From Cryptomeria japonica (taxonomy: Eukaryota > Streptophyta > Pinopsida > Cupressales > Cupressaceae), in the NCBI RefSeq assembly GCF_030272615.1, contig NC_081415.1, positions 624,093,740-624,157,739 on the forward strand: a stretch of 64,000 nt of DNA, given 5' to 3'. Below, one piece after another: positions 45,186-55,618 of the stretch (positions are counted from its first letter, which is position 1; the number at the start of each line of letters is the position of its first letter). The position numbers and the translations under genes were made by a program. The notes under the pieces are model-generated. The model saw nothing but the letters and a program-made list of their open reading frames with translations, searched no databases and was not told where the DNA came from.

Positions 45186-48161
45186 ATGAGTTTTACAACA
45201 ATAAGTCCTACTTACACTATTCCCGTTAGACGAAGCCTTAGAATTAAGTCCTTCCAAGGTTTAATTACTGAGGAGATGGAACCTAATTTGAATGGTCTTT
45301 TTAACGAGGACATGGGTAATTCCTCTAATCATCTTAATGATGAAGAAGCTCTCCATGAGGTTTCTGTAGAACAACTTTCAAAATTGGATAACCAATTTGA
45401 CGATTTTCGACAATGGATGTCTCAAGAATACCTTGATAGTCAAGCTCTTCCTTTAATTGAGGGTCTAAAACGTATGCTTCAAAGTGATAAGAATGGAATT
45501 GATATTTTGCGTGGTATTGCACACATTGTGGATTCAAATGTGATGCCTATGAAAAGTTGTGCCAAAACCTTAGGTTATGCACAACCTCCTACTCAATACA
45601 ATCATTCTATTCCTTTGACGACTCCTATTGCTAGTATACCTACTTTTACATCAAACATAATGACTACTTCAACACAAGACATTCCTCCTATGATCACTAG
45701 TCATGGGGGCAATCCCTCTTCTTCAATCAACCCTCTTCCTTCATTCAATCTGACTTCTTCATTCATTCCTTCAATGAGTGTTCCTCTTATATCTCCACAA
45801 ATGAACATGACGCAAGGGGGCAATTCATTTAACCCTTCCATTCCTCCTTGTAGTGTTCCTCCTTTCCAATCATCTCCTATGACTAACTATCATAGTGTCC
45901 CACCACCTTACTCTCTACCTTCTTTCAATAACATAACACCTCCATCACAATCTAACACGTCTAATATGAATTCTTCGACTGAAGCGACCATTAACAATCT
46001 TACACAAACTATCTCTTCTTTACAGCAACAAATTGCCTCTATGAATCAATCTAAGTTTAGTGTGCCCACATTTGATGTTGCGAGCCCACTTTCTCTTGAC
46101 ATTGTTCGAGCTATTCCCCCTAAACATGTTGAAATTCCACATTTGGAGCTTTATAATGGTAAGGGTGATCCTCTAACACATGTTAAGACCTTTCAAACAA
46201 TATGTACTGATTTTGCTTATGACCAAAGGTTGCTTGCAAAACTGTTTACTAGAACATTAAGAGACAAAGCCCTACAATGGTATTGCTCATTGCCTTCCTA
46301 TTCTATTACTTCTTTCGAACAACTTGCAAATGATTTCATTCAACAATTTCAAAACAATATAAGTCCTAAAGTTACTTTGATTGATTTAATGCATTGTAAA
46401 CAAGGTGTTAAAGAAAAAGTGACTGATTTCATTGGTAGATATAAGCATTTGTATGCTCAAATTTCTTTTCCAGTGCCTGACAATGATATTCAAAGAATCT
46501 TTATTTCTAATTTACAAAAAGATATTCGAGACAAACTCCTGTTTTCTGAGTTTACTTCTTTCCAACAGCTGTGCGCAACTCTTCACAATTATCAACTGAC
46601 TGTGAGTCAAATGGAACAATCACATCCTATGACTCCGAGTGATAAGGGTGATAGTAGTCAACAACCATTTGGGAAGTTTAAACCGAACAGAGAGTCCATT
46701 AAATTCAATGAGAACATCATCAACAACAATGTGAATGCAGTGTCAGGTGTGTCTCCTATTTCTAAGTTTTTCAAGAAAGAAAGAAAGTTTACTCCTTTGA
46801 ATGAATCATTGCATAGTATTATGAATAAGTTATTGCAACAAAATGTGCTTACTCTTCCTCCTATAAGGCAAATAGATCCTGCGAAGATTAATTCACCCTA
46901 TTTTGATAACAAATCTTTTTGTCAATTTCATCGTCAACCTGGGCATGATACTGAAAAATGTTTTGCTTTAAAGGGTAAAATTCAAGATTTGATTGATAAT
47001 AATACTATCTCTATTTCTGGTGTGAATGATAAAGGCAATACATCTGTAGCTCCTCCTAACCAAAATCTTCAGATTTTTATTGATCCATTACCTTCTCATA
47101 CCTCTAATGCGATTGATACTACTGATTCCTCTGTCTCACTGGATGATCTTGTGTCCATGACTCCGAATGTGATTAACTTTGTAGAGCAGCAGAAAATCCC
47201 TAAAGAACCTTCCATTACCTTTGATTCTAGTGAAACTATCAGGGCACCTGATGGTCCTTTATATATAGTTGCAAAAGTCAAGAATACACCTTGCCGCAGA
47301 GTGCTTATTGATCCTTCTTGCATGGTTAATATCATTATTGAAGAATTTCTATTTACTTTGCAATTGAATCAAGTGATCTATGATGAAACAAATGTGGTTG
47401 TGAAAATATTTGATGCATTTTCTTCTCTTGCAATTGGTTCTATTGCATTACCTATTGGGGTCCATAAAAAATCCCTTGATGTGGACTTTGCTATTATTCC
47501 ATCATCCGAACAATTTTGTGTGAAGCTAGGCTATCCTTGGCTATCTTCCATGAAAGCTATTGTTTCTCCTATTCACAAGTGTTTGAAATTTCCCCATAAT
47601 GGTGAAGTTGTTACTATCAATCATAGTCTCTTTAAACCAGCTGAAAGAACCTCTAGTGTTCCTATTGATTATTTTTGGCCTAAACAATTCCAATCTCTTC
47701 CTCCGCGAAGTGATCATCTTTTTAAATCTTATCAAAAGTGGAAAACAGATATGATCCTATCTCTAAGTGAACCTAGAACACCCAAACTTGACATTCCTAT
47801 CATTCTTGAGAAGGAAGTTCTTCCTTTGAAAGATAAAACCAATGTCTTTCCTCAAGAAGATTCCCAACCCATTCCTATGGATGTGATTATGTCTATGCCT
47901 AATAAACCTTCTAAAAGTCGACCTATACCTCCTCGTCATGATGGACTTGGTCTCCTTCCTAAACCAAATATTCCTCCCTTATATGGAGCAGTTCCACCTC
48001 CTTCCTCTTATGGAGAGAAGAGACCTTCCTCTTCTCCTATTGTTCAACCTAAGAGACCACAACCTAAAAACCCAAGTGCTAAGGATGAGAACATTCCTCC
48101 TCCTCAATATTCTCCACTTCCTACTAAGACTAGAAGAAATCATTCTGCATGTGAACGCTGA
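45186..48161 (+). CDS. Gag/protease-like protein of element E, 991 aa, intact
   Basis: The only long undamaged element frame here. Domains by residue: N-terminal 1-130 unknown (DNQFDDFRQWMSQEYLDSQA); 130-280 Pro/Ser/Thr/Asn-rich; short coiled coil near 265-285; retrotransposon-gag domain about 305-460 (KHVEIPHLELYNGKGDPLTH, DKALQWYCSLPSYSI); zinc knuckle CQFHRQPGHDTEKC near 578-591; aspartic-protease-like fold about 685-800 (APDGPLYIVAKVKNTPC, LGYPWLSSMKAI). The protease motif is IDPSC, not D-S/T-G, so activity is doubtful. The tail of about 170 residues is Pro/Lys rich. It would package element RNA and use RT and integrase from a partner. ATG 45186 is the first in frame and matches C. It ends at TGA 48159-48161. 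Confidence 0.88.
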   Translation: MSFTTISPTYTIPVRRSLRIKSFQGLITEEMEPNLNGLFNEDMGNSSNHLNDEEALHEVSVEQLSKLDNQFDDFRQWMSQEYLDSQALPLIEGLKRMLQSDKNGIDILRGIAHIVDSNVMPMKSCAKTLGYAQPPTQYNHSIPLTTPIASIPTFTSNIMTTSTQDIPPMITSHGGNPSSSINPLPSFNLTSSFIPSMSVPLISPQMNMTQGGNSFNPSIPPCSVPPFQSSPMTNYHSVPPPYSLPSFNNITPPSQSNTSNMNSSTEATINNLTQTISSLQQQIASMNQSKFSVPTFDVASPLSLDIVRAIPPKHVEIPHLELYNGKGDPLTHVKTFQTICTDFAYDQRLLAKLFTRTLRDKALQWYCSLPSYSITSFEQLANDFIQQFQNNISPKVTLIDLMHCKQGVKEKVTDFIGRYKHLYAQISFPVPDNDIQRIFISNLQKDIRDKLLFSEFTSFQQLCATLHNYQLTVSQMEQSHPMTPSDKGDSSQQPFGKFKPNRESIKFNENIINNNVNAVSGVSPISKFFKKERKFTPLNESLHSIMNKLLQQNVLTLPPIRQIDPAKINSPYFDNKSFCQFHRQPGHDTEKCFALKGKIQDLIDNNTISISGVNDKGNTSVAPPNQNLQIFIDPLPSHTSNAIDTTDSSVSLDDLVSMTPNVINFVEQQKIPKEPSITFDSSETIRAPDGPLYIVAKVKNTPCRRVLIDPSCMVNIIIEEFLFTLQLNQVIYDETNVVVKIFDAFSSLAIGSIALPIGVHKKSLDVDFAIIPSSEQFCVKLGYPWLSSMKAIVSPIHKCLKFPHNGEVVTINHSLFKPAERTSSVPIDYFWPKQFQSLPPRSDHLFKSYQKWKTDMILSLSEPRTPKLDIPIILEKEVLPLKDKTNVFPQEDSQPIPMDVIMSMPNKPSKSRPIPPRHDGLGLLPKPNIPPLYGAVPPPSSYGEKRPSSSPIVQPKRPQPKNPSAKDENIPPPQYSPLPTKTRRNHSACER

Positions 48162-48629
48162 CGAAAGCGTCATCTTAGAGCTCAGGCAGCTGCTTCTCAA
48201 ACTTTGCAATCCCCAAAAACACCTTCAACAAGCATTATTCCATTTTCTCCTCAGCCGACAATTGAGCCAAAATCTCCTAAACATAAGATGCATGATGGTC
48301 TTGATCCTGTGCGAGTTAAAGATCCTAGTTTTATAAATCTTGATGATGATATAGATGAAAATGTTATTCATGATGCAAATGTTACTCCTGTTCATTCTGA
48401 TAGTGAATATGAACTTGTTGATATTCATAACCATCTATCTAATGAATTTTCTAAAGCACTTATCCTAGCTCCTAGACAAGAACACCGTGGCTTGGGATAT
48501 GAACATAGCCCTTGTTTGGATCTTGTGATAGCTCCATCTGCTGTGTTGGATGTTCCTCCTCTAGCATGTTCCCTACCTTCCCGAAACATTGATCAGCAAG
48601 ATCGGGGGGTAGATGACGTGATAGACTAG
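48162..48629 (+). CDS. 155-codon extension after in-frame UGA (element E)
   Basis: Directly follows TGA in the same frame: CGA AAG CGT (RKRHLRAQAAASQ), then QSPKTPSTSIIPFSPQP, acidic LDDDIDENVIHD and SEYELVDIHNHLSNEFSKAL, ending VDDVID at 48627. Element C has the same TGA and a matching open extension (40197-39730). The region has no start codon of its own near the beginning, so it is either a readthrough extension or the remnant of a longer protein. No domain recognised. Confidence 0.6.
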   Translation, partial: RKRHLRAQAAASQTLQSPKTPSTSIIPFSPQPTIEPKSPKHKMHDGLDPVRVKDPSFINLDDDIDENVIHDANVTPVHSDSEYELVDIHNHLSNEFSKALILAPRQEHRGLGYEHSPCLDLVIAPSAVLDVPPLACSLPSRNIDQQDRGVDDVID

Positions 48630-49373
48630 TTTCATTAGCATAGCATATTCTCTCCTCCTCTCTTTCGTTACTTCTTCTATGTGTTACTCTCATTCTTCTA
48701 TTTGTTGTCCTTAGTGTTGTCTACTTGAGGACGATGCAAAACATTGAGATCTCTCGATCTCTCTCATGTTGACTCAAAAGACACATGTGTTCCCTTCTTC
48801 TAGGTGACCTTCCTTGATTGGGGAATAAAGAACAATTATGCATACATACATATGATATACATGAATTATCATACATCATACTAACCCCGAGGAAAGCGAA
48901 GTCACCTTGTGCTTTGTGTTTTGTGTCTATTATCCTTGGGCTTATCTCACACTTGGGGGCTAAATCCTTGTGATAACGTGCTCCTTTCCTTTCTCATTTC
49001 TTATATGTATCACTACCTTAAAGAAATCACCCCCGATGAGGCATGTGCGATCGCTTTAACGTAGGGGGGCATACATCCCGTTCATATCTTTTCAAGATAC
49101 TTGAAAATTTCTTGACAAATTTAGCTTTGCCTTGAAAATTTTTGATATCTTTCTTGCATGACTCATAGTGAGGGAACCTTGCTACTGATAGTCATGGTTC
49201 TCCCTCATGATCTTCCCTTTTACCTTGTCAATCGAAGTCGTAAGATCCTTAGTCCACTGGGGGCTTGGTGTATCTTGCCTCCTTGACGTGGTGAAAGTTT
49301 TTCAATGTTGTTTCCTTGTACTTTACCGGAAGTATGAGCGTACGCTTATACTCCCGCTAAAGTGGGGGCTAAA
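48630..49373 (+). other. 3' non-coding region and polypurine tract of element E
   Basis: No gene. Ends with CTAAAGTGGGGGCTAAA (about 49357-49373) next to the 3' LTR. Confidence 0.75.
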
Positions 49374-50649
49374 TGTAGCGTCCTAAAATTGTGACACTTG
49401 CAATTTTGACCGCATTTGGATCTTCACGATGGCGATGCAACACTAAACCTGAATGGAGACCCCGAAACTTGCTCATGACACCAAAAACTGCATTTTCTTG
49501 CACCTTGGCCTGAACCTCCTTTGCACCCTGCTATCCCGGGAGGTGGGACCAGTGCGCCCAGCGCCCTGGTCCTTCAGGACCAGGGTGCCCAGTGCCCTGG
49601 TCCCCCAGGACCATGGCACCCAGCGCCCTGGTCCCTGGCCCTATTTTGGGCCCGGTCTCCTATGGGACTTTGGGCCTTTTTGTTTACAAATTGGAAAATT
49701 ATCTTTCCTGGTCGGCCTAAGGTCGGGAAAATCAGTCTATCAACCCTAATTGACAAGTATATAAACTACATTTTCCTCTCTCATTTGGATACATAGATAC
49801 ATGAGGGAAAAGACGTGGAAACTATACTCAAGCATTCAAGCATTCAAGCATTCTTTCAAGCAATTGATCATTCTAAGTCTCCATTCAAGGCTAAGTGTTG
49901 CATTCAAGACAAGGATTCAACCATTGAAGAGGAGATCACATACTACATGCTACATACAACATACAATAATACAACAAACAACAACATCTATACCTTTGCA
50001 CATAAGGATACAAACATCCTTACAACAAGGTATTAGTACTTGTTTTACATTACATTTACAGCATTTCTCATTTCTTGGTTAATTCCAAAACCGCGGTTTG
50101 ACCTAAGGGCAAACCCCTAATCCCTAACCCCCCAATCATCTTCACTTTTCTGTGTGTAGGTTGTAGGTATACGGCTGAAATTGAAGATCTGGAATCCTTG
50201 TGCAGAGACGAACAGATCCCCCTTCGTTTCGTGGATTTTTCGAAGGACCATGTGCACGCCGGGCGCCATCGTCCTGTCAACTTTTGCTCAAATTTGGAGG
50301 ACAGCGCCGTATCGACATTTTACTACTAATTCCAGGTCTGTAGCTTCATCCTATATCCCTAACTCAGTTTATAAGTGAATCTTTCTCACTTTCTATGCAT
50401 TCCTAGCTTAATTCTTTTATCAACATTCTTTACAAAAGAGGGTAGCCTTGCTTTCTTAACCCTTGAAACGCATTTAGCATCCAATCTTGCATTGTGTGGG
50501 ATTGGATCTTGTGGGTTTCAACCCCTCTTTTGAATGTAAAGTCCCTCCTAAGTGAAAACCATCAACCCTAGAGTAACCCTCCCTTCTCTCTCCTTGGAGT
50601 TGGAAGAGGGGAGAGCAACTAGGGTTCGATCGCGATTTTCCGCTTTACA
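49374..50649 (+). repeat. 3' LTR of element E (1276 bp)
   Basis: Matches 42728-44003. Followed by the ACTAG duplication. Confidence 0.96.
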
Positions 50650-50654
50650 ACTAG

Positions 50655-51099
50655 CAATAGAAGTTGTCAAAGGAATAGAATGATTAACTTGAGTAGGAGG
50701 TTGTGTATAACCTAAAGTTTCGACACAACTTTTCATCGGCATCACATTCGAATCCACAATGTGTGCAATACCACGCAAAATATCAATTCCATTCTTATCA
50801 CTTTGAACCATACGTTTTAGACCTTCAATTAAAGGAAGAGCTTGACTATCGGGGTATTCTTGAGACATCCATTGTCGAAAATCATCAAATTGGTTATCCA
50901 ATTTTGAAAGTTGTTCTACAGAAACCTCATCGAGAGCTTCTTAATCATTAAGAGGATTAGAGGAATTACCCATGTCCTCGTTAAAAAGGCCATTCAAATT
51001 AGGTTCCATCTCCTCAGTAATTAAACCTTGGAAAGACTTAATTCTAAGGCTTCGTCTAACGGAAATAGTGTAAGTAGGGCTTATTGTTGTAAAACTCAT
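50655..51099 (-). pseudogene. gag/protease-like protein of element C, N-terminal part
   Basis: ATG at 51099-51097, matching E's ATG at 45186. It reads DNQFDDFRQWMSQEYPDSQA, QSDKNGIDILRGIAHIVDSN and PLTTSIAS, then stops at the ACTAG duplication where E entered. A stop just upstream of the DNQFDD segment breaks the frame (50940s). Confidence 0.85.
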
Positions 51100-52286
51100 G
51101 CACTAAAGAAAGAGAGAAGATTTTGAATTTTAGAGGTAGCAAATTTCAATAAAACTAGCCAATCTCCTAGATTTAAGCTGTTAAATGCAATCAGGACAAT
51201 CTCCCGAAATTTTGAAAAAAATGTTCGGGATCGTGGCGAACGGAGTGCACACGGTCCTTGCAACTTTTTTTGAAATTTTCAGGGATGAAAATTATGATGA
51301 TTTTAAAGCTAATCTGAAAAAATTGAGTGATTTTACAATCTGTAGATAGGCCAAATTAAAGTTGCAATGTCAAAATTGAACCCTACCAAGATTGTTGAAA
51401 AATGTAAAATTTGAATTTTGAAAAAGAGGGGGAAACTGAAATTTTGAATTTTATGATTTTAGAAGGAATGCTAAAAGCAATGCAAGTTTTGAAATTTAAA
51501 AGTTGACTCGATTTCACGCAAAATTCAATTTTGAAAATGGAAATCAAGGTTGTTGCAATTAAACACTTAATTTCAAAAGTCACAAACTACAAAAATTTGA
51601 ATAAAACACTAAAATTTCGAATGAATGCCAACACACTTTTCAGATTTAGGACTGTAAGAAACACAATTTTGATATGAATTTTAATTTCAACAATTTTTTT
51701 AATGATTAGAAGCCTCAATCCAAGCAATCGCTACACCAACTTTGACTTTAATTTTGAAAGTGTTAAAATTGATAAAATCAGCCAAAATTATGGATTTTAG
51801 CAGAAAAATATAGTAAGATCTAGCTCCTGAAATTTTGAAAAAAATGTCGGGGACGATGGCGCTCGGGGTGCACACGGTCCTCGCAACTTTTTTCCAAATT
51901 TTCAAGGATGAAAGATATTGTGATTTTATTGCGGAATCCAAAGTTACAGCCGATTTGGAGGTGTTTTGATTAGTGAAATTATCAGTCAAAGGTTGAATCA
52001 AGAAGGTCTTAAAAATTAGGGTTTTGAAATTTAACCACTTAATTTTCAGAATTAAAGCACAAATATGAATTGACAATTTGCAATAGAAGGGTAGATCTGA
52101 AACAAGCATTAACAATTAAACATTTCACAAGTTTAATTACTTAAAAAGAAAATTTTAGGGTTTTTATGCAATCAACCTCTAAAATTTGCAAAAGATCAAA
52201 CATGGAAATATAATTAGGAAAGCCAAAATTTTCAGATCTAACCATGAAAAATTAGAATGAGGATGTTCACTTCGGGTTCACCAAAA
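51100..52286 (-). other. Leader of element C with primer-binding site
   Basis: Primer site TGGTGAACCCGAA on the minus strand (52283-52271), three bases from the LTR. The remaining 1.1 kb is non-coding and carries two copies of the 30-base GGACC...GTCC motif (51228-51257, 51851-51880). Confidence 0.75.
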
Positions 52287-53466
52287 TGTAAAGCGGAAAA
52301 AAATCGAACCCTAGTTGTTCTCCCCTCCCCAACTCCAAGGAGAGAGAAGGGAGAGTCACTAGGGTTGATGGTTTTCACTTAGGACGGACTTTACATTCAA
52401 AAGAGGGGTTGAAACCCACAAGATCCAATCCCATGCAATGCAAGATTGGATTCTAAATGAGTTTCAAGGGTTGTGACATCAAGGATACCCTCTTTTGTAA
52501 AGAAAGTAGATAGAAAGATTGAACTAGGAATGCATGTAAAGTAGGAAAGATTAGTTTATAAATAGAGATAGGGATATGGGATGAAGCTGCGGACCTGGAA
52601 TTAGTAGTAAAATGTCGAGATGGTGCTGTTCTGCAAATTTGAGCGAAAGTTGACGGGACGATGGCACCCGGCGTGCACACGGTCCTCCGAAAAATCCACG
52701 AAACAAAGGGGGATTTGTTCGTCTCTGCGCAAGGATTCCAGATCTTCAATTATAGCCACGTACCTGTAACCTACACATAGAAAAGAGAGGATGATTGGGG
52801 GGTTAGGGATGAGGGGTTTGCCTTTAGGTCAAACCCCAGTTTTGGAATTAACCAAGAAATGAGAATGTTGTAAATGTAAATGTTTGTAATGTAAACAAGT
52901 ACTGATACCTTGTTGTAAGAATGTTTGTATTCTTACATGCGAAGGTGTAATGAATGTTGTATTTTGTATTTGTAAGTGATCTCCTCTTCAATGGTTGAAT
53001 CCTTGTCTTGAATGCAACACCTAGCCTTGAATGGAGACTTAGAATGCTCAATTGCTTGAAGGAATACTTGAATGCTTGAATGTTTGAATGTTTGAATATC
53101 ACTTTTGCATCTTGCTCGGATATGTCTTCCTCCCTTTTTTGGAAGAGGAAATGTAGTTTATATACTTGTTAATTAGGGTTGATAGACTGATTTTCCCAAC
53201 CTTAGGCCAACCAAGAAACATTATTTCCTGAATTGCAAACTTAAAGATCCGATGCCCAAAAGAGACCGGGCCCAAAATAGAGCCAGGGACCAGGGTGCTG
53301 GGCGCCATGGTCCCACCTCCCGGGACAACAGGGTGCAAGGAGGGATCATGCCAAGGTGCATAAAAATGCAGTTTTTGGGGTCTCCATTCAGGTTCAACGT
53401 TGCACTGCCATCGTGAAGACCCAAATGCAGTCGAAATTGCAAGTGTCACAATTTTAGGACGCTACA
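52287..53466 (-). repeat. 5' LTR of element C (1180 bp)
   Basis: 82 bp shorter than the other copy. It has only one palindromic unit (53287-53313) instead of three, and lacks about 20 bases near 53377. TATATAA (minus) at 53158-53164. Confidence 0.95.
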
Positions 53467-53471
53467 CATAA

Positions 53472-55360
53472 AATCAACAAAATTTTGGAATGTCAAATTT
53501 TTGATCTTCCTGCCACTTATGTTGGTCTACCCTTGGGCATTGCTCCACCTAATTCCTTTTGGAGTTCTCTGGTAGACAAATTTCAAAGAAAGCTTGCTGG
53601 GTGGAAAGTTGCTCTTCTAAGTCAAGCTGGAAAGCTTCAACTTCTGAAAGCTTATCTTCAAAGCATACCTATTTATGCCCTTAGCCTCTTTAGAATTCCA
53701 ATTAAGTATGTTGATGCAATTGAGAAAATTCAAAAAAAAATTCTTTGGTCAAGGGTTCAGGAAAAGAAAAGAATGGATTTAGTGGCTTGGGATAAGGTGT
53801 GCAAATCGAAAAGTAATGGAGGTCTAGGCCTGAGAAGAATTAAGACCCTTAATGAAGCTCTCATATCTAAATAGGTTTGGAGACTTTTCCACTCTGATAG
53901 TGAATGGTGTAAAATCTAGAGAAGTAAGTATTCTCTTTTGTCTTCTTCTCTTTCCTCTTTCATCAATTTTGATTTCAATATTAATGGGTCCCATATCTAG
54001 AATCATGCCTCTAAGTGTAAAGACAACATTGCTAGAGGGGTTAAATGGAGAGTTGGCAATGGTAGGAAAGTTAGATTCTAGGAGGATCCTTGGCATTTTG
54101 ATAAGTCTTTGATTGATATCCTTGATTGGGCCCCTTTTGCTTCCCCCTATATTAGAGTCTTTGGCTCCTTGGTTGAGGGGTATTGGATAGGAGATAAATG
54201 GTAGAACATTGAAATTATTCACCCTGACCTAATCAATCTTATGAATCATCTATCTTCTGCTTGGTTGAACAATGAGGAAGATTCCCTTATTTGGAAATAT
54301 GAACCTAAAGGCAACATCAGTGTCTCTTCAATGTATGGTGTTCTTTCCCCTGCCCCCTCTGAGAATCTTTTTTGGTCTAAAGCATGGATAAAGGGTCTTA
54401 TCCCTTAAATCATTTTTTTCTATTGTACAATCCTTCAAAATAAAATCTTGACCTTAGACAATCTTATGGGTAGAGGATTTTATTTCCCTAATAGATGTGC
54501 TTTATGTCTTGAGGAGGAAGAGTCTATGGAACATTTGGCAATCCACTATTCCTTCACTATTTCAATTTGGGAAAGATTTCTTAAGAATTTTTTCATCGAT
54601 TGGGTGTTTCCTAACACTATTAGTGAATTGTTTCATTCTTGGAGTTATCATTGGTCTAACCCCTTTTTGAGATCTTTGTGGCAGCTATCTCTCCCTCACA
54701 TTCTGTGGGGGATCTAGAAAGAAAGGAACAACTGTATCTTCAGGGACACTTCTCTCACCCAGGCTATTATTTTCCAGAAAATCCTAAGGGCTATTGTGGA
54801 TAACATTGGGATCATTGGGGATCCTTGATACTATGCCAACCCCTTGGAAGCTCACATTTTCATTTCCTAGAATTTCAAGAGTGTTGATAGTACTAATCCC
54901 AAACTAAACAAGAGACTTGAAGCTAGATGGAATACACCCCCTCATGGTTGGCTCAAAATAAACATTGATGGAGCTGCGAAAGGCAATCCTAGCCCTGCGG
55001 GATATGGGGCAATTCTCAAAGATGAAAATGGTAGTTGTAAGGAAATGATTTTTGTTCCTATAGGTTTCCAAACTAACCATAAGGTAGCAGTTGTAGCTGC
55101 ACTCCAAGGTATTCTCTTGGACAGAAGATGGAATTGTCCCTATCTATGGATTGAAGGGGATTCTAATAACATCATCAAATGCCTAAAGGGAACCTCTAAG
55201 CCTTCGTGGACTATCAATAACATAATAAAGGCTACTAGAGATCTCATCAACACTTTTGAGAAATTCTTCATATCTAACATTTATCGTTAAGCTAATGGCT
55301 CACCTGACTGGGTAGACAATGTGGCAGTCAATCACAAAAATATGGTTACCTAGAAGGGGG
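53472..55360 (+). pseudogene. LINE ORF2, RT thumb, zinc region and RNase H
   Basis: Resumes with LPATYVGLPLGIAPPNSFW, FQRKLAGWKVALLSQAGKLQ, IYALSLFRIP and GGLGLRRIKTLNEAL, the segment after the catalytic box in plant LINEs. The reverse-transcriptase zinc region follows (RCALCLEEEESMEHLAIHYS, about 54500-54560), then RNase H: INIDGAAKGNPSPAGYGAIL (about 54958-55017), the Glu region (VAVVAALQGIL, Glu apparently lost) and WIEGDSNNIIKCL. The last motif has a stop (R-stop-ANG). About ten stops, no frameshift. Confidence 0.9.
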
Positions 55361-55618
55361 AAGAGGGCCTCCTCGATGACGTCAGATTGATCATATTTAA
55401 GGATCGATACAATAGTACCCTAAAGATCATAAATGGACAAAATAATGATGAAAAGGATTAATAGGAGTGCTATGAGTAATTATAATAATGTCAGTACTAG
55501 TTATTACAAGACACAAGCCACCTTTTCTCATGCTTTCTAAGTATATGTGGAAGTTTCAAGAAATTTCTTGCCTAAAGCTCTCTACAATTCTCAGCCTTCT
55601 ATTCTTAAAAGTGAAAAA
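55361..55618 (+). other. Spacer between LINE ORF2 and ORF-X
   Basis: No convincing frame. AT-rich (TAATTATAATAATG); it may have been the ORF-X leader. Confidence 0.4.

Larger units (their letters stand above)
42728..50649 (+). mobile_element. Non-autonomous gypsy-like LTR element E with intact ORF
   Basis: Two 1276-bp LTRs (42728-44003, 49374-50649), ends TGTAGCG...TTTACA, flanked by ACTAG (42723-42727, 50650-50654) inside C. The 5.4-kb interior has a primer site, leader, a 991-codon open frame with a 155-codon extension after TGA, and a polypurine tract. No RT, RNase H or integrase. Structure is as in TR-GAG-type elements. It is in the opposite orientation to C and the two clearly belong to one family. 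Confidence 0.96.
37721..53466 (-). mobile_element. Non-autonomous gypsy-like LTR element C (split by E)
   Basis: Terminal repeats 37721-38982 and 52287-53466, ends TGTA...TACA, flanked by CATAA (37716-37720 and 53467-53471) inside the LINE RT gene. On the minus strand the 5' LTR is on the right. The order is primer site 52283-52271, leader, a gag/protease-like frame from 51099, polypurine tract (38998-38983), 3' LTR. No RT, RNase H or integrase. Element E lies in its ORF. Confidence 0.95.

Noticed and set aside
48159-48161. TGA as selenocysteine codon
   Set aside because: Land plants lack the selenocysteine machinery; readthrough or an ancestral defect is more likely.
45186-48629. E ORF as a host gene
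   Set aside because: It lies between LTRs, primer site and polypurine tract, has gag and zinc-knuckle motifs, and a second copy is in element C.
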